DNA from: Nocardia amamiensis NBRC 102102
GTDB lineage: Bacteria > Actinomycetota > Actinomycetes > Mycobacteriales > Mycobacteriaceae
Direction of reading: 5' to 3'
DNA: 39,394 bases
Assembly (NCBI RefSeq): GCF_001612745.1
Contig: NZ_BDBA01000122.1
Span: 1-39,394 of the forward strand
The position numbers were made by a program, and so were the translations under genes. Under the pieces are notes generated by a model that was given only the letters and a program-made list of their open reading frames with translations, was not told the origin of the DNA and made no database searches. This document shows positions 17,289 through 27,500 of this stretch, piece after piece. Position 1 is the first letter of the stretch; each line of letters opens with the position of its first letter.

Positions 17289-18187
17289 AAAACGGTCTCG
17301 GCTGGGAGCGCGACGACTACCCCCGCATAACCGACGGGCTGCGCGAACTGCACGACGCGATTGCCGAACTCGGCATGGACAAACACATAGTGGAGCTCGA
17401 GACCGCAGGCTACACGGTCGTGCCCGATGTGCTGACGCCCCCTGACATCGGCGCGCTGACCGACGATCTCGTCACCTTGGCCGAAGCCGACGACGACCGT
17501 CGGGTCGATCTGCTCGACGGCTCGTCACACCGCCACCGCACCCAGGAGGTACCGCTGCTGTTCCTGCGTGGGGGTACCCGGCTGCGCGATGCCGCGCGGC
17601 ATCCACGCACTCTTCTGCTGGTTCGTTACCTGCTCGGGAACAGTTGTGTGCTCAGCAGTTTCACCGGGTATGTGAAGGGGCCGGGTCGTTGCGAACTGGG
17701 GGTGCATTCCGACACCGGATATGTGCCGGACCCGCTTCCGCCCTACGCGCAGATCGCCAATGTGAATCTGCTGCTGACCGACTACACCGCGGAGAACGGC
17801 TGCTTGACCATGGTGCCGGGAAGCCACCGGTACTGCCATCGTCCGCGGGAAGGGCAGGGAGTCCGGGAAGTCGTCCCCGTGGTCGCGCCCGCCGGATCGG
17901 CGGTGGTCTTTCACGGCAACACCTGGCATGCGGCGATGCCGCGAACAGCGCCGGGTGTTCGACTGACGCTCTCGATCCTTTACTCGCGCCTGTACATGCG
18001 GGTGCAGGAGGACTACGCGCGCGCGTTCGGCGCCGATCGACTCGCCGCGCTGCCGAGCGAGTTGCGCGTGCTCGTGGCACCGGACATTCCCACCGGGTGG
18101 CGCTCGGTCGATGAAGCACGGGTCGTCATGGCGCGCCGCCGGGAGAACTCGCGCCTGTACTACCGGACACGAGGCCAGCATGTATAG
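17285..18187 (+). CDS. Phytanoyl-CoA dioxygenase-like Fe(II)/2-oxoglutarate oxygenase
   Basis: A 300-residue protein of the PhyH family, translationally coupled to the GT2 gene. The iron triad is visible: LGVHSDTGYV supplies H141 and D143, and NTWHAAMP supplies H215. R226 in GVRLTLSILYSR would hold the 2-oxoglutarate carboxylate. The double-stranded beta-helix is supported by NVNLLLTDYTAENGCLTMVP and GSHRYCH. In natural-product pathways such enzymes hydroxylate, epimerise or desaturate small molecules. With glycosyltransferases and an oxidoreductase next door, a sugar- or cyclitol-containing substrate is plausible but unproven. The next gene starts 12 bases downstream. Confidence 0.85.
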   Translation: MKNGLGWERDDYPRITDGLRELHDAIAELGMDKHIVELETAGYTVVPDVLTPPDIGALTDDLVTLAEADDDRRVDLLDGSSHRHRTQEVPLLFLRGGTRLRDAARHPRTLLLVRYLLGNSCVLSSFTGYVKGPGRCELGVHSDTGYVPDPLPPYAQIANVNLLLTDYTAENGCLTMVPGSHRYCHRPREGQGVREVVPVVAPAGSAVVFHGNTWHAAMPRTAPGVRLTLSILYSRLYMRVQEDYARAFGADRLAALPSELRVLVAPDIPTGWRSVDEARVVMARRRENSRLYYRTRGQHV

Positions 18188-18199
18188 AGGAGCCGAGAT

Positions 18200-19246
18200 A
18201 TGACGTCGCAGCCGATCGTCCGGGTGGGGCTGGTGGGGCTCGGGTGGTTCGGAAGAGTGCACGCCGAGACCTGGCTGGGACTGGCGGGGGTCGATTTGGT
18301 GGCGGTCTGTGATCGCGACTCCGAGCGTTTGAAGCCCGCGCGGGGGCGCGACGCGCAGAGCGCCTTCCACGTGGAGACCGCTCACCCGCCATTCGCGCTT
18401 CCGGATGCCGTCGTCCGTACCACCGAGATCACCGACCTGCTGAGCATGGATCTCGACGTCGTGGATGTGGTGGTTCCGGAGAGCGCGCACGCCGATGTCG
18501 TCCGGCAGGCACTGCTTGCGGGCCTGGATGTCATCGTGGAGAAACCGCTCGCACTCACCGCCGCCGAGGTGTGTCAGCTCCTCGCGACGGCGCAGCTGCA
18601 ACGACGCAACCTCTACGTTGGCCATATCCTCCGATTCGACGTCCGCAATGCCACAACAGCGTCGATGGTCGAGTCGAAAATGTTGAGGCACATGTCATTT
18701 CAGCGAAACTTCCAAACCTCGGCGCACGACGTCTACGGACGCGTGCACCCAGCGCTCGCCGCCATCGTGCACGACATCGATCTGGCGGTGTGGTACGCCG
18801 GTCAGCGACCGGAATCGGTCAGTGCGTTCGCATCCGGCTATCTCGACGCCTCGAATCCCGACGTCCTGGACGTGATCCTGCATTGGCCGGGCGGCCTGCG
18901 GGCGGTGATCCAGAACTCCTGGCACCTGCCGGCCGGTTGTCCCTTCGGTTTCGAATTCGAGTGCAAGGTACAGACCTCCGGGGCGACCTACATCGTTCGC
19001 AACGAACCGGACCTACAGATCTGGCGCGAGGACCGTTCGGAGTCGCCCGAGATGCACTTCTGGCCACTGGTGCAGGGACTCCGATCCGGCGCGCTACGAG
19101 CCGAGCTCGACCATTTCGCCGACTGCGTGCGACGAGGGGTCCCCAGCACGCGGGTGCCGCTCGAGCAGGTGCTGTGGTCGGCCGAGATCGGCGAAGCGGT
19201 GCTGACATCCGTGGCGGACCCTCGGCAAGGGCCGGTGAGACTGTGA
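18200..19246 (+). CDS. Gfo/Idh/MocA-family NAD(P)-dependent oxidoreductase
   Basis: A 348-residue dehydrogenase with a strong GAGGAG ribosome site. The Rossmann fold opens with RVGLVGLGWFGRVHAE and is followed by LVAVCDRDSERL. The catalytic lysine lies in the family motif VEKPLAL (E114-K115-P116). The substrate-domain motif VHDIDLAVW has H191 and D194, expected for acid-base chemistry. Members oxidise or reduce hydroxyls of sugars, inositols and related polyols. Its GTGA overlap with the hydrolase gene and its short gap to the oxygenase place it in one transcript with the GT2 enzyme. The substrate is unknown. Confidence 0.9.
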   Translation: MTSQPIVRVGLVGLGWFGRVHAETWLGLAGVDLVAVCDRDSERLKPARGRDAQSAFHVETAHPPFALPDAVVRTTEITDLLSMDLDVVDVVVPESAHADVVRQALLAGLDVIVEKPLALTAAEVCQLLATAQLQRRNLYVGHILRFDVRNATTASMVESKMLRHMSFQRNFQTSAHDVYGRVHPALAAIVHDIDLAVWYAGQRPESVSAFASGYLDASNPDVLDVILHWPGGLRAVIQNSWHLPAGCPFGFEFECKVQTSGATYIVRNEPDLQIWREDRSESPEMHFWPLVQGLRSGALRAELDHFADCVRRGVPSTRVPLEQVLWSAEIGEAVLTSVADPRQGPVRL

Positions 19247-20232
19247 CGCCGTATCCGATGCCCGCGACGCCGTCCGCGCGCAGAGGCACCCTCCTTTCTC
19301 CACTGCGGCCCTATGTATGGTTCGCACGCTCAACAGCCCGCGATCCGTCCCGCAGGTCGGTCGCGCGACTACGGCGCGAGGACGAACTGACCACCGGCCT
19401 GCTGATCAGAATGAGCAGCCGCACACCGGAGCGGCCGCTGACGGTCGTCGAACACCTCGTCGACGTCGAAGGCGGGCAAATCCCGATCCGGCTGTACCGG
19501 CCGTTCGGCTCGGGACCGTTGCCGGTACACCTCTTTTTTCACGGAGGCGGGTGGGTGGTCGGCGGCAACCTCGGACTCCGGGACAAGCGGTGCCGCAGTC
19601 TGGCGGGTGATGTCCCGTGTGTGGTGGCGTCGGTCGGTTACCGGCTGGCGCCCGAGCACCCGTTCCCGACTGGTGTCGAGGACGCGTACCGCGCGCTGTG
19701 CTCGCTGGCCGATCAGGCAGGCGAACTCGGTCTCGACCGTACTCGCATATCGGTCGGCGGAGAATCCGCCGGAGGCAACATCGCCGCCGTGCTCGCCCTC
19801 ATGACGAGAGACCGCCACGGCCCGCCGCTCGTGTTCCAGGTACTCGACGTCCCGGTTACCGACCTGAGAATGGACAGCCGGTCGTATCAAGAGAACGGAC
19901 AGGGATTTCCGTTGACCCGATCCGAGATGGAGAACTTCGTCGGACACTATCTGTCCGACCGCGACCAGGCGACGCACCCCTACGCGTCGCCGCTGCTCGC
20001 CGCGGATCTCACAGGTCTGCCACCCGCGATGGTCACAACCGCCGAGTTCGACCTCCTGCGTGACGAAGGCGACGCCTACGCTCGGCGTCTCGCCGAGGCC
20101 GGAGTCCCGGTCGACCATCACATGCTTCGCGGTCAGGTTCATCTGTCGTATGCCATGACCCGCCTAAAGGATTCGTTCCGTCGATACCGGGAATGCGTTA
20201 TCGCACTTCGACAAGCCTTCTCCGAACCGTGA
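19243..20232 (+). CDS. Alpha/beta hydrolase, hormone-sensitive-lipase type
   Basis: The GTG at 19243 overlaps the preceding stop (GTGA) and gives 329 residues; the much longer open frame back to 18571 only shadows the oxidoreductase. The oxyanion-hole motif HGGGW (residues 100-104) and the nucleophile elbow GESAGG (S175) define the HSL/esterase family. VTTAEFDLLRDEGDAYA carries the likely catalytic Asp and GQVHLSYAM the catalytic His. The first ~50 residues are basic and lack a signal peptide. It should cleave an ester or amide on the pathway product or a precursor, for example by removing an acyl group. Confidence 0.85.
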   Translation: MTPYPMPATPSARRGTLLSPLRPYVWFARSTARDPSRRSVARLRREDELTTGLLIRMSSRTPERPLTVVEHLVDVEGGQIPIRLYRPFGSGPLPVHLFFHGGGWVVGGNLGLRDKRCRSLAGDVPCVVASVGYRLAPEHPFPTGVEDAYRALCSLADQAGELGLDRTRISVGGESAGGNIAAVLALMTRDRHGPPLVFQVLDVPVTDLRMDSRSYQENGQGFPLTRSEMENFVGHYLSDRDQATHPYASPLLAADLTGLPPAMVTTAEFDLLRDEGDAYARRLAEAGVPVDHHMLRGQVHLSYAMTRLKDSFRRYRECVIALRQAFSEP

Positions 20233-20344
20233 CCCGTCACCGCCGAGGACGGACCGAGGAATGCGACGCCGGGCACGGAGGGGAATCCGGCGTCGCAGTC
20301 GTAACCCGACCGGCACGCAAACCCCGCGGGACGACACTGGAACA

Positions 20345-21844
20345 GTGAGTTCGTACTTCTGTGCACACCGCGATTCCGCACTGCTCGGATACTTCGACGG
20401 GGTCGAGACCTGGACCGTCCGGACCGCCGAGATCGCCACCGGCGACGAACAATCGGTGACGGAACTGCACGAGAACCTCCACCGACGGTTCCAGAACAGC
20501 ACCCCCTGGGGGATGCTGGCGCGGCTCGCCGCCGATGTCGCACGAGTAGGAGTCGACCAGACCCGAATGCGGCGCCTCGCACGCTTCTGCAACGCCAGCG
20601 CGCGAACCACGCACGAGACGTACGCGTCGTACCTGTCGGTCCGGGGCGACCGGGACTCTGTCCTAATCGCCGATGACCGTTTGTATCGCGACTACGTTGA
20701 TCGCGGACTCGCGATCACCCAGGGCCGGGAGTGGTCGAACGCGCGCTTCCTCGTGGACGCTGTCCTGCGAGCCGCGATGGCGCCGATAACCCTGCTTGAG
20801 GCCGATCGCCCGCTCTCGATCCGGCTGTCCGCGCTGGCAACGGATTCGAGTCCCGATGCCCGGCTCGAGACACTGACCTCCATCGACTGGTCCGCGATCG
20901 ACGTCTCGGACCTGGACGACACAACGCCACGGTCGCGTCTGTGGGCGCTCTACGACGAGGTCGCGACGCGGTGCGACGACCTCGGGCTCCCGACCATGAG
21001 TGCGGCCGAATCCTCGGCCTACGGCCGAAAGCTGAACCTGGACCTCATCGACACCGCACCCGCCGTCTCCGCCCGAATCGACCGGTATCCGATCGGCTCC
21101 GCCGCACCGCCGCCCGTGGCACGATTCGCTGAGCACGGACGCGACCGCATCGAGTTGCACACACAACCTCACCGCCTCGAGGTTCTCGATTCAAGCGCGA
21201 TAGCGACCTCGGCCAAGCACTTCGTTCGCAGGCACCCGGGGTTGGGTGCCCACGTCTGGTTGACATGGACCCGCAGCGATGCGCTCGCGCACCAGTTCGC
21301 CCGGCCGAACGCGCTCGAAGCGATGGACGGCAGCGTCGTAGGGCTACAGGCACTCGACCTGGACATCGATGGCGTTCCCGTTGTCAGACTCGCGATCTTC
21401 GACGGCGTACAGAACCCGAACGACGTGGCACGCATCCTCGCACTACGCACGCTGGTCGTGACGACGTCTTCCACATCGCCGGACGCAATCGGCAGACCGG
21501 AACCAGCGATGCTGTACATCATCATGGATACCAATCCGATCGCTGAACTGTCGGCCATACTCGCCGCAGACCGGCGAATCCGATGGATGCGACTACTGGT
21601 CCGAGGCGAAAGATTCTTGCACGCGGTCGTCTTCCTCACCGAGACGATCCCGAACCAGGTGTGGATCGCGCTCACGACCGGACTCCATTGCCGATTAATC
21701 CGAGACTGGCTCATCACGCTGGGCGAGGACAAGGTGCACTACGACCCCACCTCTTTCGCAGACCACACCGCCGAACTGGACGCCGTAATCGCACACGTCG
21801 TAAACGCCTGGTTCGAAATCGAACTCGGACAGAAACGCTCCTGA
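20345..21844 (+). CDS. HExxH-containing protein B, paralog of 12131-13774
   Basis: The GTG at 20345 gives 499 residues; a longer frame from 20261 adds only Arg-rich sequence, but the start is uncertain. ELHENLHRRFQNSTPWG holds HExxH (H42, E43, H46), and RTTHETYA 45 residues later places E91 as a possible third ligand. The same ordered block (LHExLH, Q.ST.WG, RT.HET.A) occurs in the protein at 12131-13774, and the C-terminal hydrophobic strands also correspond (HAVVFLTETIPNQVW against NLVVFGVDQLPGCW). It ends the rightward operon, 112 bases after the hydrolase. Two diverged copies in one cluster suggest a heteromeric complex or two substrates. No family name can be assigned. Confidence 0.65.
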   Translation: MSSYFCAHRDSALLGYFDGVETWTVRTAEIATGDEQSVTELHENLHRRFQNSTPWGMLARLAADVARVGVDQTRMRRLARFCNASARTTHETYASYLSVRGDRDSVLIADDRLYRDYVDRGLAITQGREWSNARFLVDAVLRAAMAPITLLEADRPLSIRLSALATDSSPDARLETLTSIDWSAIDVSDLDDTTPRSRLWALYDEVATRCDDLGLPTMSAAESSAYGRKLNLDLIDTAPAVSARIDRYPIGSAAPPPVARFAEHGRDRIELHTQPHRLEVLDSSAIATSAKHFVRRHPGLGAHVWLTWTRSDALAHQFARPNALEAMDGSVVGLQALDLDIDGVPVVRLAIFDGVQNPNDVARILALRTLVVTTSSTSPDAIGRPEPAMLYIIMDTNPIAELSAILAADRRIRWMRLLVRGERFLHAVVFLTETIPNQVWIALTTGLHCRLIRDWLITLGEDKVHYDPTSFADHTAELDAVIAHVVNAWFEIELGQKRS

Positions 21845-21852
21845 CCGCGTCC

Positions 21853-23473
21853 TGGTGACCCCCGCCGAAAAAGAATCCAGGAGGGGATCGCTGGTGTGGC
21901 GGCGTTCATTCGCAAGGTGGGGACCGGGTCCGGGGCGACGGCGGTGCAGATCGCGGAGAAGGACGGCCGCCGGAACCGCATTGTCGAGCATGTCGGGTCT
22001 GCCCACACCGACGCCCAGTTGGCGGCACTGCTGGATGCGGCGCGGGAGCGGCTGCAGTCGGGTCAGCAGGCCCTCGACCTGGGCCTCGGATCTGCGAGCC
22101 GGGACGGCGGTGATCCGGGGGGAAGCGGTGCCGGTGGCTGATCGAGGTCATCGAAACCGCTTGGCGGAACGAAGGTTTCGACGTCGTCGATGATCCCGCA
22201 TTCTTTCAGCTGGTGTTCGCCCGGCTGGTGGAGCCGACCTCGATGAGTGACTGCGCTCGTGTCGTCGCCGAACTCGGTGTGGATGCGGCGCACCGCAACA
22301 CCTACGCCAACGCCCTGCGCCGTTGCAGCACCCACGACTACCGGAACACGGTGGCCACCAGGTGTTTCGCCCACGTCTCGAGCACCGGTGGTCTTGCACT
22401 GGTGCTCTATGACGTGAGGACATTGTATTGCGAGGCCGAGCGTGAACACGGGCTGCGCAAGGTCGGGTACCCCAAGGAACGCCGCGTCGAGCCGCAGATC
22501 GTCGTCGGCCTGCTGGTCGACCGCTCTCCGGGTTCCCGCTGGAGATCGGGTGTTTCGAAGGCAACACCGGCGAGACCGCCACCATCGTTCCGATCATTGC
22601 TGGGTTCAGGCCCGCCACGGGATCGCCCACACCTGTATGGTCGCCGCCGACGCCAGCATGCTGTCAGTGACGAATCTGAAAGAGCTGGACGCGGCCGGGT
22701 TGTCGTTAATCGTCGGCTCCCGCGTGACGACAGCCCCGCGGATCTGGCGTCGCATTTCCATTGGCACGGTGACATTTTCACCGACCGTCAGATCATCGAC
22801 ACCGTCACCCCGCGCCATGCCCGCAGCGCCGTCAACACCCGCAGACAGCGCGCTGAACCGGTATGGAATCCCGAGCACCATCCGAAGGCGTGGCGGGCGA
22901 TATGGCAATACTCGACCACACCCGCCCGCCGCGACACCCAGACGTTGAATGCCCAGGAAGCCCGCGCCCGCGCGGTGATCGACGGCAGCAAACCCGCCAA
23001 GACCACCCGATTCGTCCACATCAACGGCGAGGACCGCCGCCTGGACGAAGCGAGCCTGGACCACGCCCGCGCACTGACCGGGTTGAAAGGGTTACGTCAC
23101 CAACATCCCGGCCCCGGTGATGCCCGCCGCGGAGATCATCAGCCACTACCACGACCTCTGGCATGTCGAGCAATCGTTCCGCATGTCCAAAACCGATCTG
23201 CGGGCACGGCCGATCTTCCACCGCACCCGCGACGCCATCGAAGCCCACCTGACCATCGTCTTCACCGCCCTCGCCGTCGCCCGCTACCTGCAAGACCAGA
23301 CCGGAGTGAGCATCCAACGCCTCGTCCGCACCCTACGGCCCCTACAAGAGATCAGCGTCGTCATCGCGGGACACCCCCACACCACCGCCGACCCCATACC
23401 CGCCGAAGCCGAGCGAATCCTCACCGCCCTGCGAATCCCGCACCCCTGACCCCGGTTTGGGTCACTAAACCTG
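21853..23473 (+). mobile_element. Degenerate IS1634-type insertion sequence
   Basis: The transposase remnant (21896-23449) identifies the element. Near each end is an imperfect inverted match: GGTGACCCCCGCC on the left and, read on the opposite strand, AGTGACCCAAACC on the right, sharing GTGACCC and CC. The exact ends and any target duplication are uncertain. It lies between the HExxH cluster and the methylase operon. Confidence 0.45.
21896..23449 (+). pseudogene. IS1634-family (DDE) transposase, multiply frameshifted
   Basis: Joining frames gives an almost complete transposase. The start is AAFIRKVGTGSGATAVQIAE. Then come FARLVEPTSMSDCARVVAEL, LVLYDVRTLYCEAE, KERRVEPQIVVGLLVDRS, MVAADASMLSVTNL, YHDLWHVEQSFRMSKTDLRA and a C-terminus with RPIFHRTRDAIEAHL. 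The frame changes near 22130, 22530, 22602 (one base missing in GGGTTCAGG), 22738 (one C missing) and 23090 (one G extra). At least five indels make it inactive unless the sequence is wrong. The order and motifs match the IS1634 group of IS4-like DDE transposases. Confidence 0.8.
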
Positions 23474-23582
23474 TGCAACTCAGGCGAGATCGCGAGCGCC
23501 GAGAGCGGAGTTCCATCGTAGAAATCCTGGTCCGCATTCCGGTGTCCATTATTGGATGGACATCTCCTGGTCGACTCACGTC

Positions 23583-23773
23583 CTACAGAAGCGTGCATGT
23601 GGTGATCGTGAGCAGCATCAGAGTCAAGCTGCCGCCGAAGCCGATGCCGCCGGCGCGTACGGCCGCGGGCAGGTTGCGCCGTCGATCTTCGTCAGGACGC
23701 CGGCGGCAATACCGACGATGATCGCCAGCAGCGCGGCGCCGCTGAGGAGAAGGGCCTTGGTGGTCGCGGGCAT
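23583..23773 (-). pseudogene. Small two-helix membrane protein, frameshifted
   Basis: The ATG at 23773 opens MPATTKALLLSGAALLAIIV, a first membrane helix, followed by GIAAGVLTKIDGAT. One base seems to be missing after ACC near 23655. In the next frame the sequence continues LPAAVRAGGIGFGGSLTLML, a second helix, and ends at 23583. As read, the first frame stops early with Ala/Ser-rich sequence. A short protein of two helices, about 63 residues, is restored by one C. The function is unknown. Confidence 0.5.
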
Positions 23774-23867
23774 CTGCTATTCCGTTCGCGTCGGTGAATT
23801 GGTGACGCTCCTGAGTGAAATGATTGGTTTGACCGCGTACGCCCGCCTGCGCCGCTAGAGTGCCTAT

Positions 23868-24084
23868 ATGCCCACGTCAGAACAGATTTGGCGAGTTCGC
23901 GAGTTCGCGCGACTCGCTGCGGTTCGCGGTCTCGGAGACGTCCAGGTGCCACTGCCGCTGCCGTGACTACCTCAGGGGGAACGATGACCTCGAGGAGTTC
24001 TTCACGAAGCTGGACGCGCTGCACCGGGAGGCCGGCAGCCCCAGCTCGACTGAACGACGGGCGAGCTCAGTGAACCGTGATTGA
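23868..24084 (+). pseudogene. Small gene remnant, possibly frameshifted
   Basis: An ATG at 23868 reads MPTSEQIWRVREFARLAAVR for 32 codons and then stops. A different frame over the following bases gives protein-like sequence CRDYLRGNDDLEEFFTKLDA ending at 24084. Together they could be one small acidic/helical protein broken by an indel. It diverges from the small membrane protein remnant. I recognise no family and this call is weak. Confidence 0.25.
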
Positions 24085-24177
24085 GTTTGACTCCCCGAAC
24101 CCATGTTCGAGGTCTCGGTAGGCCAGATACGTTGGTGCACCACAAGATTCGTGTAGCGCAGGATGGCTGGAGGGGAT

Positions 24178-24267
24178 ATGTTGTACCGCAAGACCAATCA
24201 GCATCGCTGGCGCGGGGTATTCGGCCGACGATGGTGGCGCGACTGGGGCGGGATCGATGCAGGGTGA
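24178..24267 (+). CDS. Possible 29-residue Arg/Trp-rich peptide
   Basis: An ATG at 24178 sits close behind GGAGGGG and opens a 29-codon frame to the TGA at 24265-24267. The product reads MLYRKTNQHRWRG, then a segment with paired Trp and Arg, and is strongly basic. It lies about 250 bases before the methylase operon and could be a leader peptide or a chance frame. The ribosome site is nearer to the start than usual. No other gene is seen in 24085-24515, which should contain the operon promoter. Confidence 0.25.
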   Translation: MLYRKTNQHRWRGVFGRRWWRDWGGIDAG

Positions 24268-24515
24268 GGTATCGCGGGGTATGACGCAACCGATCGGAAA
24301 TCCGATCCTGAATACCCACATGAGGAACCGGTTCGGCACTACGCGATCGGGAGGCAAGGGCCGACAGGGGAAATTCAAATCGGTGGCCGCCCGATGGTGA
24401 CGCAGTACACAGGAGTTCGCTTGTCGTTCCGTGCGCTAGCCCTAGCTTGCGAGAACACTTGGGGCAGTACCACTTTCCTGTACCAGCGTGGGCAATCTCC
24501 CGAGGGGACCGAGCA

Positions 24516-27500
24516 GTGAACTCGGGGAGCATGACGCTTGAAAACCTCACCCCAGGCGCGATCCTGGATGGGATTGTTCCGACCGGCCCCGTGACGGTGG
24601 TTGCAGTCAAGTGGTACGGCTCCGACGCCCTCACCCTCACCTATCGCGATTCGCAGGGCAATGTCGCCGACCAGTTGTTGTATCGAGATTCGGAGCCACG
24701 GCTATCACTGCGAGCGCGCGCGGCGCCCTACAGCTTCGACGGGGATGGAGCCCTCTTCAAGCTGGCCGCTGAGGCGCTTCGCCTGCGAACAGCTGCCCGA
24801 TTCGACCCGATGCTGGCAGTTACGACGAGCGACCTCGAACCCCTTCCGCACCAAGTCCAGGCTGTCTACGGGGAACTTCTCGACCGGATTCCCCTCCGGT
24901 TCGTCTTGGCCGACGACCCTGGCGCAGGCAAGACAATTATGGCTGGCCTATATATCAAGGAACTCTTGCTCCGCAGTGACCTTGAACGTTGTTTGATCGT
25001 GGCGCCTGGCGGCCTCGTGGACCAGTGGCAGGTAGAGCTGCTGGACAAGTTTGGATTGCGGTTCGACATTCTCACCCGTGACTTGATCAACGCGCAGCTG
25101 GATCAATCTGTGTTCGAGAAGTTCCCGCTGCTCATCGCCCGGATGGACCAACTTGCCAGGTCTGACAGCTTGCAGTCCCAATTGGAACAGTCCGACTGGG
25201 ATCTAGTGGTGGTGGACGAGGCACATCGCATGTCCGCAAGTTACTTTGGCGACGAGCTGAAGAAAACGAAGCGCTACCTCCTTGGTGAGCTACTCGGTAA
25301 ACACTCTCGCCACTTGTTGTTGATGACCGCCACGCCCCACGCAGGGAGTGAGGCCGGATTCCAACTTTTCATGCGATTAGTCGACACCGAACGGTTCGAA
25401 GGACGGTATCGCGAGGGAATTAGCTCAACTGACACCGAGGGCCTCATTCGCCGGATGGTCAAAGAGGAGTTGCTGACATTCGAAGGCAAACCGCTGTTTC
25501 CCGAGCGTTGCGCGTACACGGTTCCATACCAACTCTCCGAGCCTGAGCTGGAATTGTACGAAGTTGTCACCGATTACGTGCGCGTGCAAATGGGGCGTGC
25601 CCAGGCCATGGCCGACGGCCGACGCGGCAACACCATCGGATTTGCGTTGACGGTGCTCCAGCGGCGGCTCGCGTCGAGCCCGGAGGCCATCCTTCAGTCG
25701 CTCGTGCGCCGCCACCGGCGGCTTCAGGCTCTTCGGCAGGAGATGCTGAACAGCGAAACGACCAACGAGGCAGGCCTTCAGGGTCGTCTGGCCTCCATCC
25801 TCGGACGCAACTCCGACGAGTGGGACAATATCCTCGACGAGCTACCGGGCGACGAGCTTGAACAGTTCGAGAACAACGTTGTCGATGCCGCCACCACGGC
25901 GCGGACTCTGGCCGAACTCGACAAGGAGATCGCGATCCTCGCCGATCTCGTCGAGATCGGTCGACGTGTCCGCGACAGCGGCAATGACCGGAAGTGGACC
26001 GAACTCCGCGAGTTGTTGCTGAGTAACCCGATGGTCGGGGACAGCGACGGCAGCCCACGCAAACTCATCATTTTCACCGAGCACAAGGACACGCTCGATT
26101 ATCTCTCCGTCCGCATACGCAGCCTGCTCGGCAGCGAGGATTCTGTCGTCACCATCCATGGCGGGATTACCCGGGAGAACCGGCGCAAGATCAAGGAACT
26201 GTTCACGCAGGACAAGAATTGCCGAATCTTGGTCGCCACCGATGCCGCAGGCGAGGGCCTGAACCTGCAGCGGGCGAACCTCATGGTCAACTACGACCTT
26301 CCTTGGAATCCCAATCGAATTGAACAGCGGTTCGGGCGGATACACCGGATCGGCCAAAACGAGGTATGCCACCTGTGGAACCTTGTCGCGGAAGACACCA
26401 GAGAGGGTGCCGTTTTCATAAGATTGCTCGCGAAGATCGACGAGCAGCGGCGGGCGTATCAGGGCAAAGTATTCGATGTTCTGGGCGAAGCCTTCAGCGA
26501 ACAGCCGTTGCGGTCACTGCTGATGGAAGCGATTCAGTATGGTGACCGCCCTGAAGTCCGCGACCGCTTGAACCAGGTTATCGACGCGTCTGTCGGCGAA
26601 GGGCTCGACCGTCTGATCGCCGAGCGGGCACTGGCCCACCAGAAACTCGCCAATGCCGACGTCGGCGAGTGGCGACTGCGTATGGAGGAGGCTCAGGTGC
26701 GCCGGCTGCAACCGCACTACGTCCGGGGGTTCTTTCTCACCGCCTTCACGTTGCTCGGCGGACGCGTGTACGAACGAGAGTCGAGGCGATACGAGATTCT
26801 CCACGTGCCCGCCGAAGTCCGCGACTACGAGCCACTTATCCGGACCCGCGTTCCGGTGTTGCGCCGGTACGAGCGGGTCACCTTCGACCGTGACCTCACC
26901 CGTCTGCCCGGTCAGCCTCGCGCTGACCTGCTGGCGCCGGGGCACCCCCTGCTCGACGCAGTCGTCACCTTGATCGGTGATCGATACGGCACGCAGCTCA
27001 AGCAAGGGGCCGTTCTCGTCGACCGATCCGCCGCCGATGAACAGCCGAAGCTACTCGTTGCCGCCGCACAAGAGGTCGCGGACGGGCACCACCCGCCGCG
27101 GATTGTCAGCAAACGCCTCGATTTCGTCGAGATCGGCCCGGAGGTCGCCCAGATGGCAGGGGCGGCACCCTACTTGGACTACGCGCCGCCAACCGATGAC
27201 GAGCTCAGCCGTATCCGACCGCTCCTCGAAGCGCCATGGCTCGTCGCCGGTGTCGAGGATCTCGCGGTCAGTTGGGCCGTCGATCACGGACTCGGAACAC
27301 ATATCGCCGACCTTCGGGAGCGCGTCCAACGGGAAGCCGAACGCACCGGGCGTCTCGTGCGCCAACGGCTCCTGCAGGAGATCAACTATTGGGACTCCCG
27401 GCACGCCGATCTGCTCGATGCAGAGGCATCGGGCAAGTCGGTAAAGGTAAAGTCCGACTTTGCTTTTCGGCAAGCGCGTGCGCTCGAGCAACGCCTGGAA

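Noticed and set aside
18571..19242. Hydrolase frame extended back to 18571
   Set aside because: This part overlaps the oxidoreductase in another frame and is Arg-rich shadow; the GTG at 19243 with its GTGA overlap fits better.
24002..24640. 212-codon minus-strand frame with CPKC-like spacing
   Set aside because: The cysteines come from antisense of the helicase start and upstream region; there is no ribosome site and no continued zinc motif.
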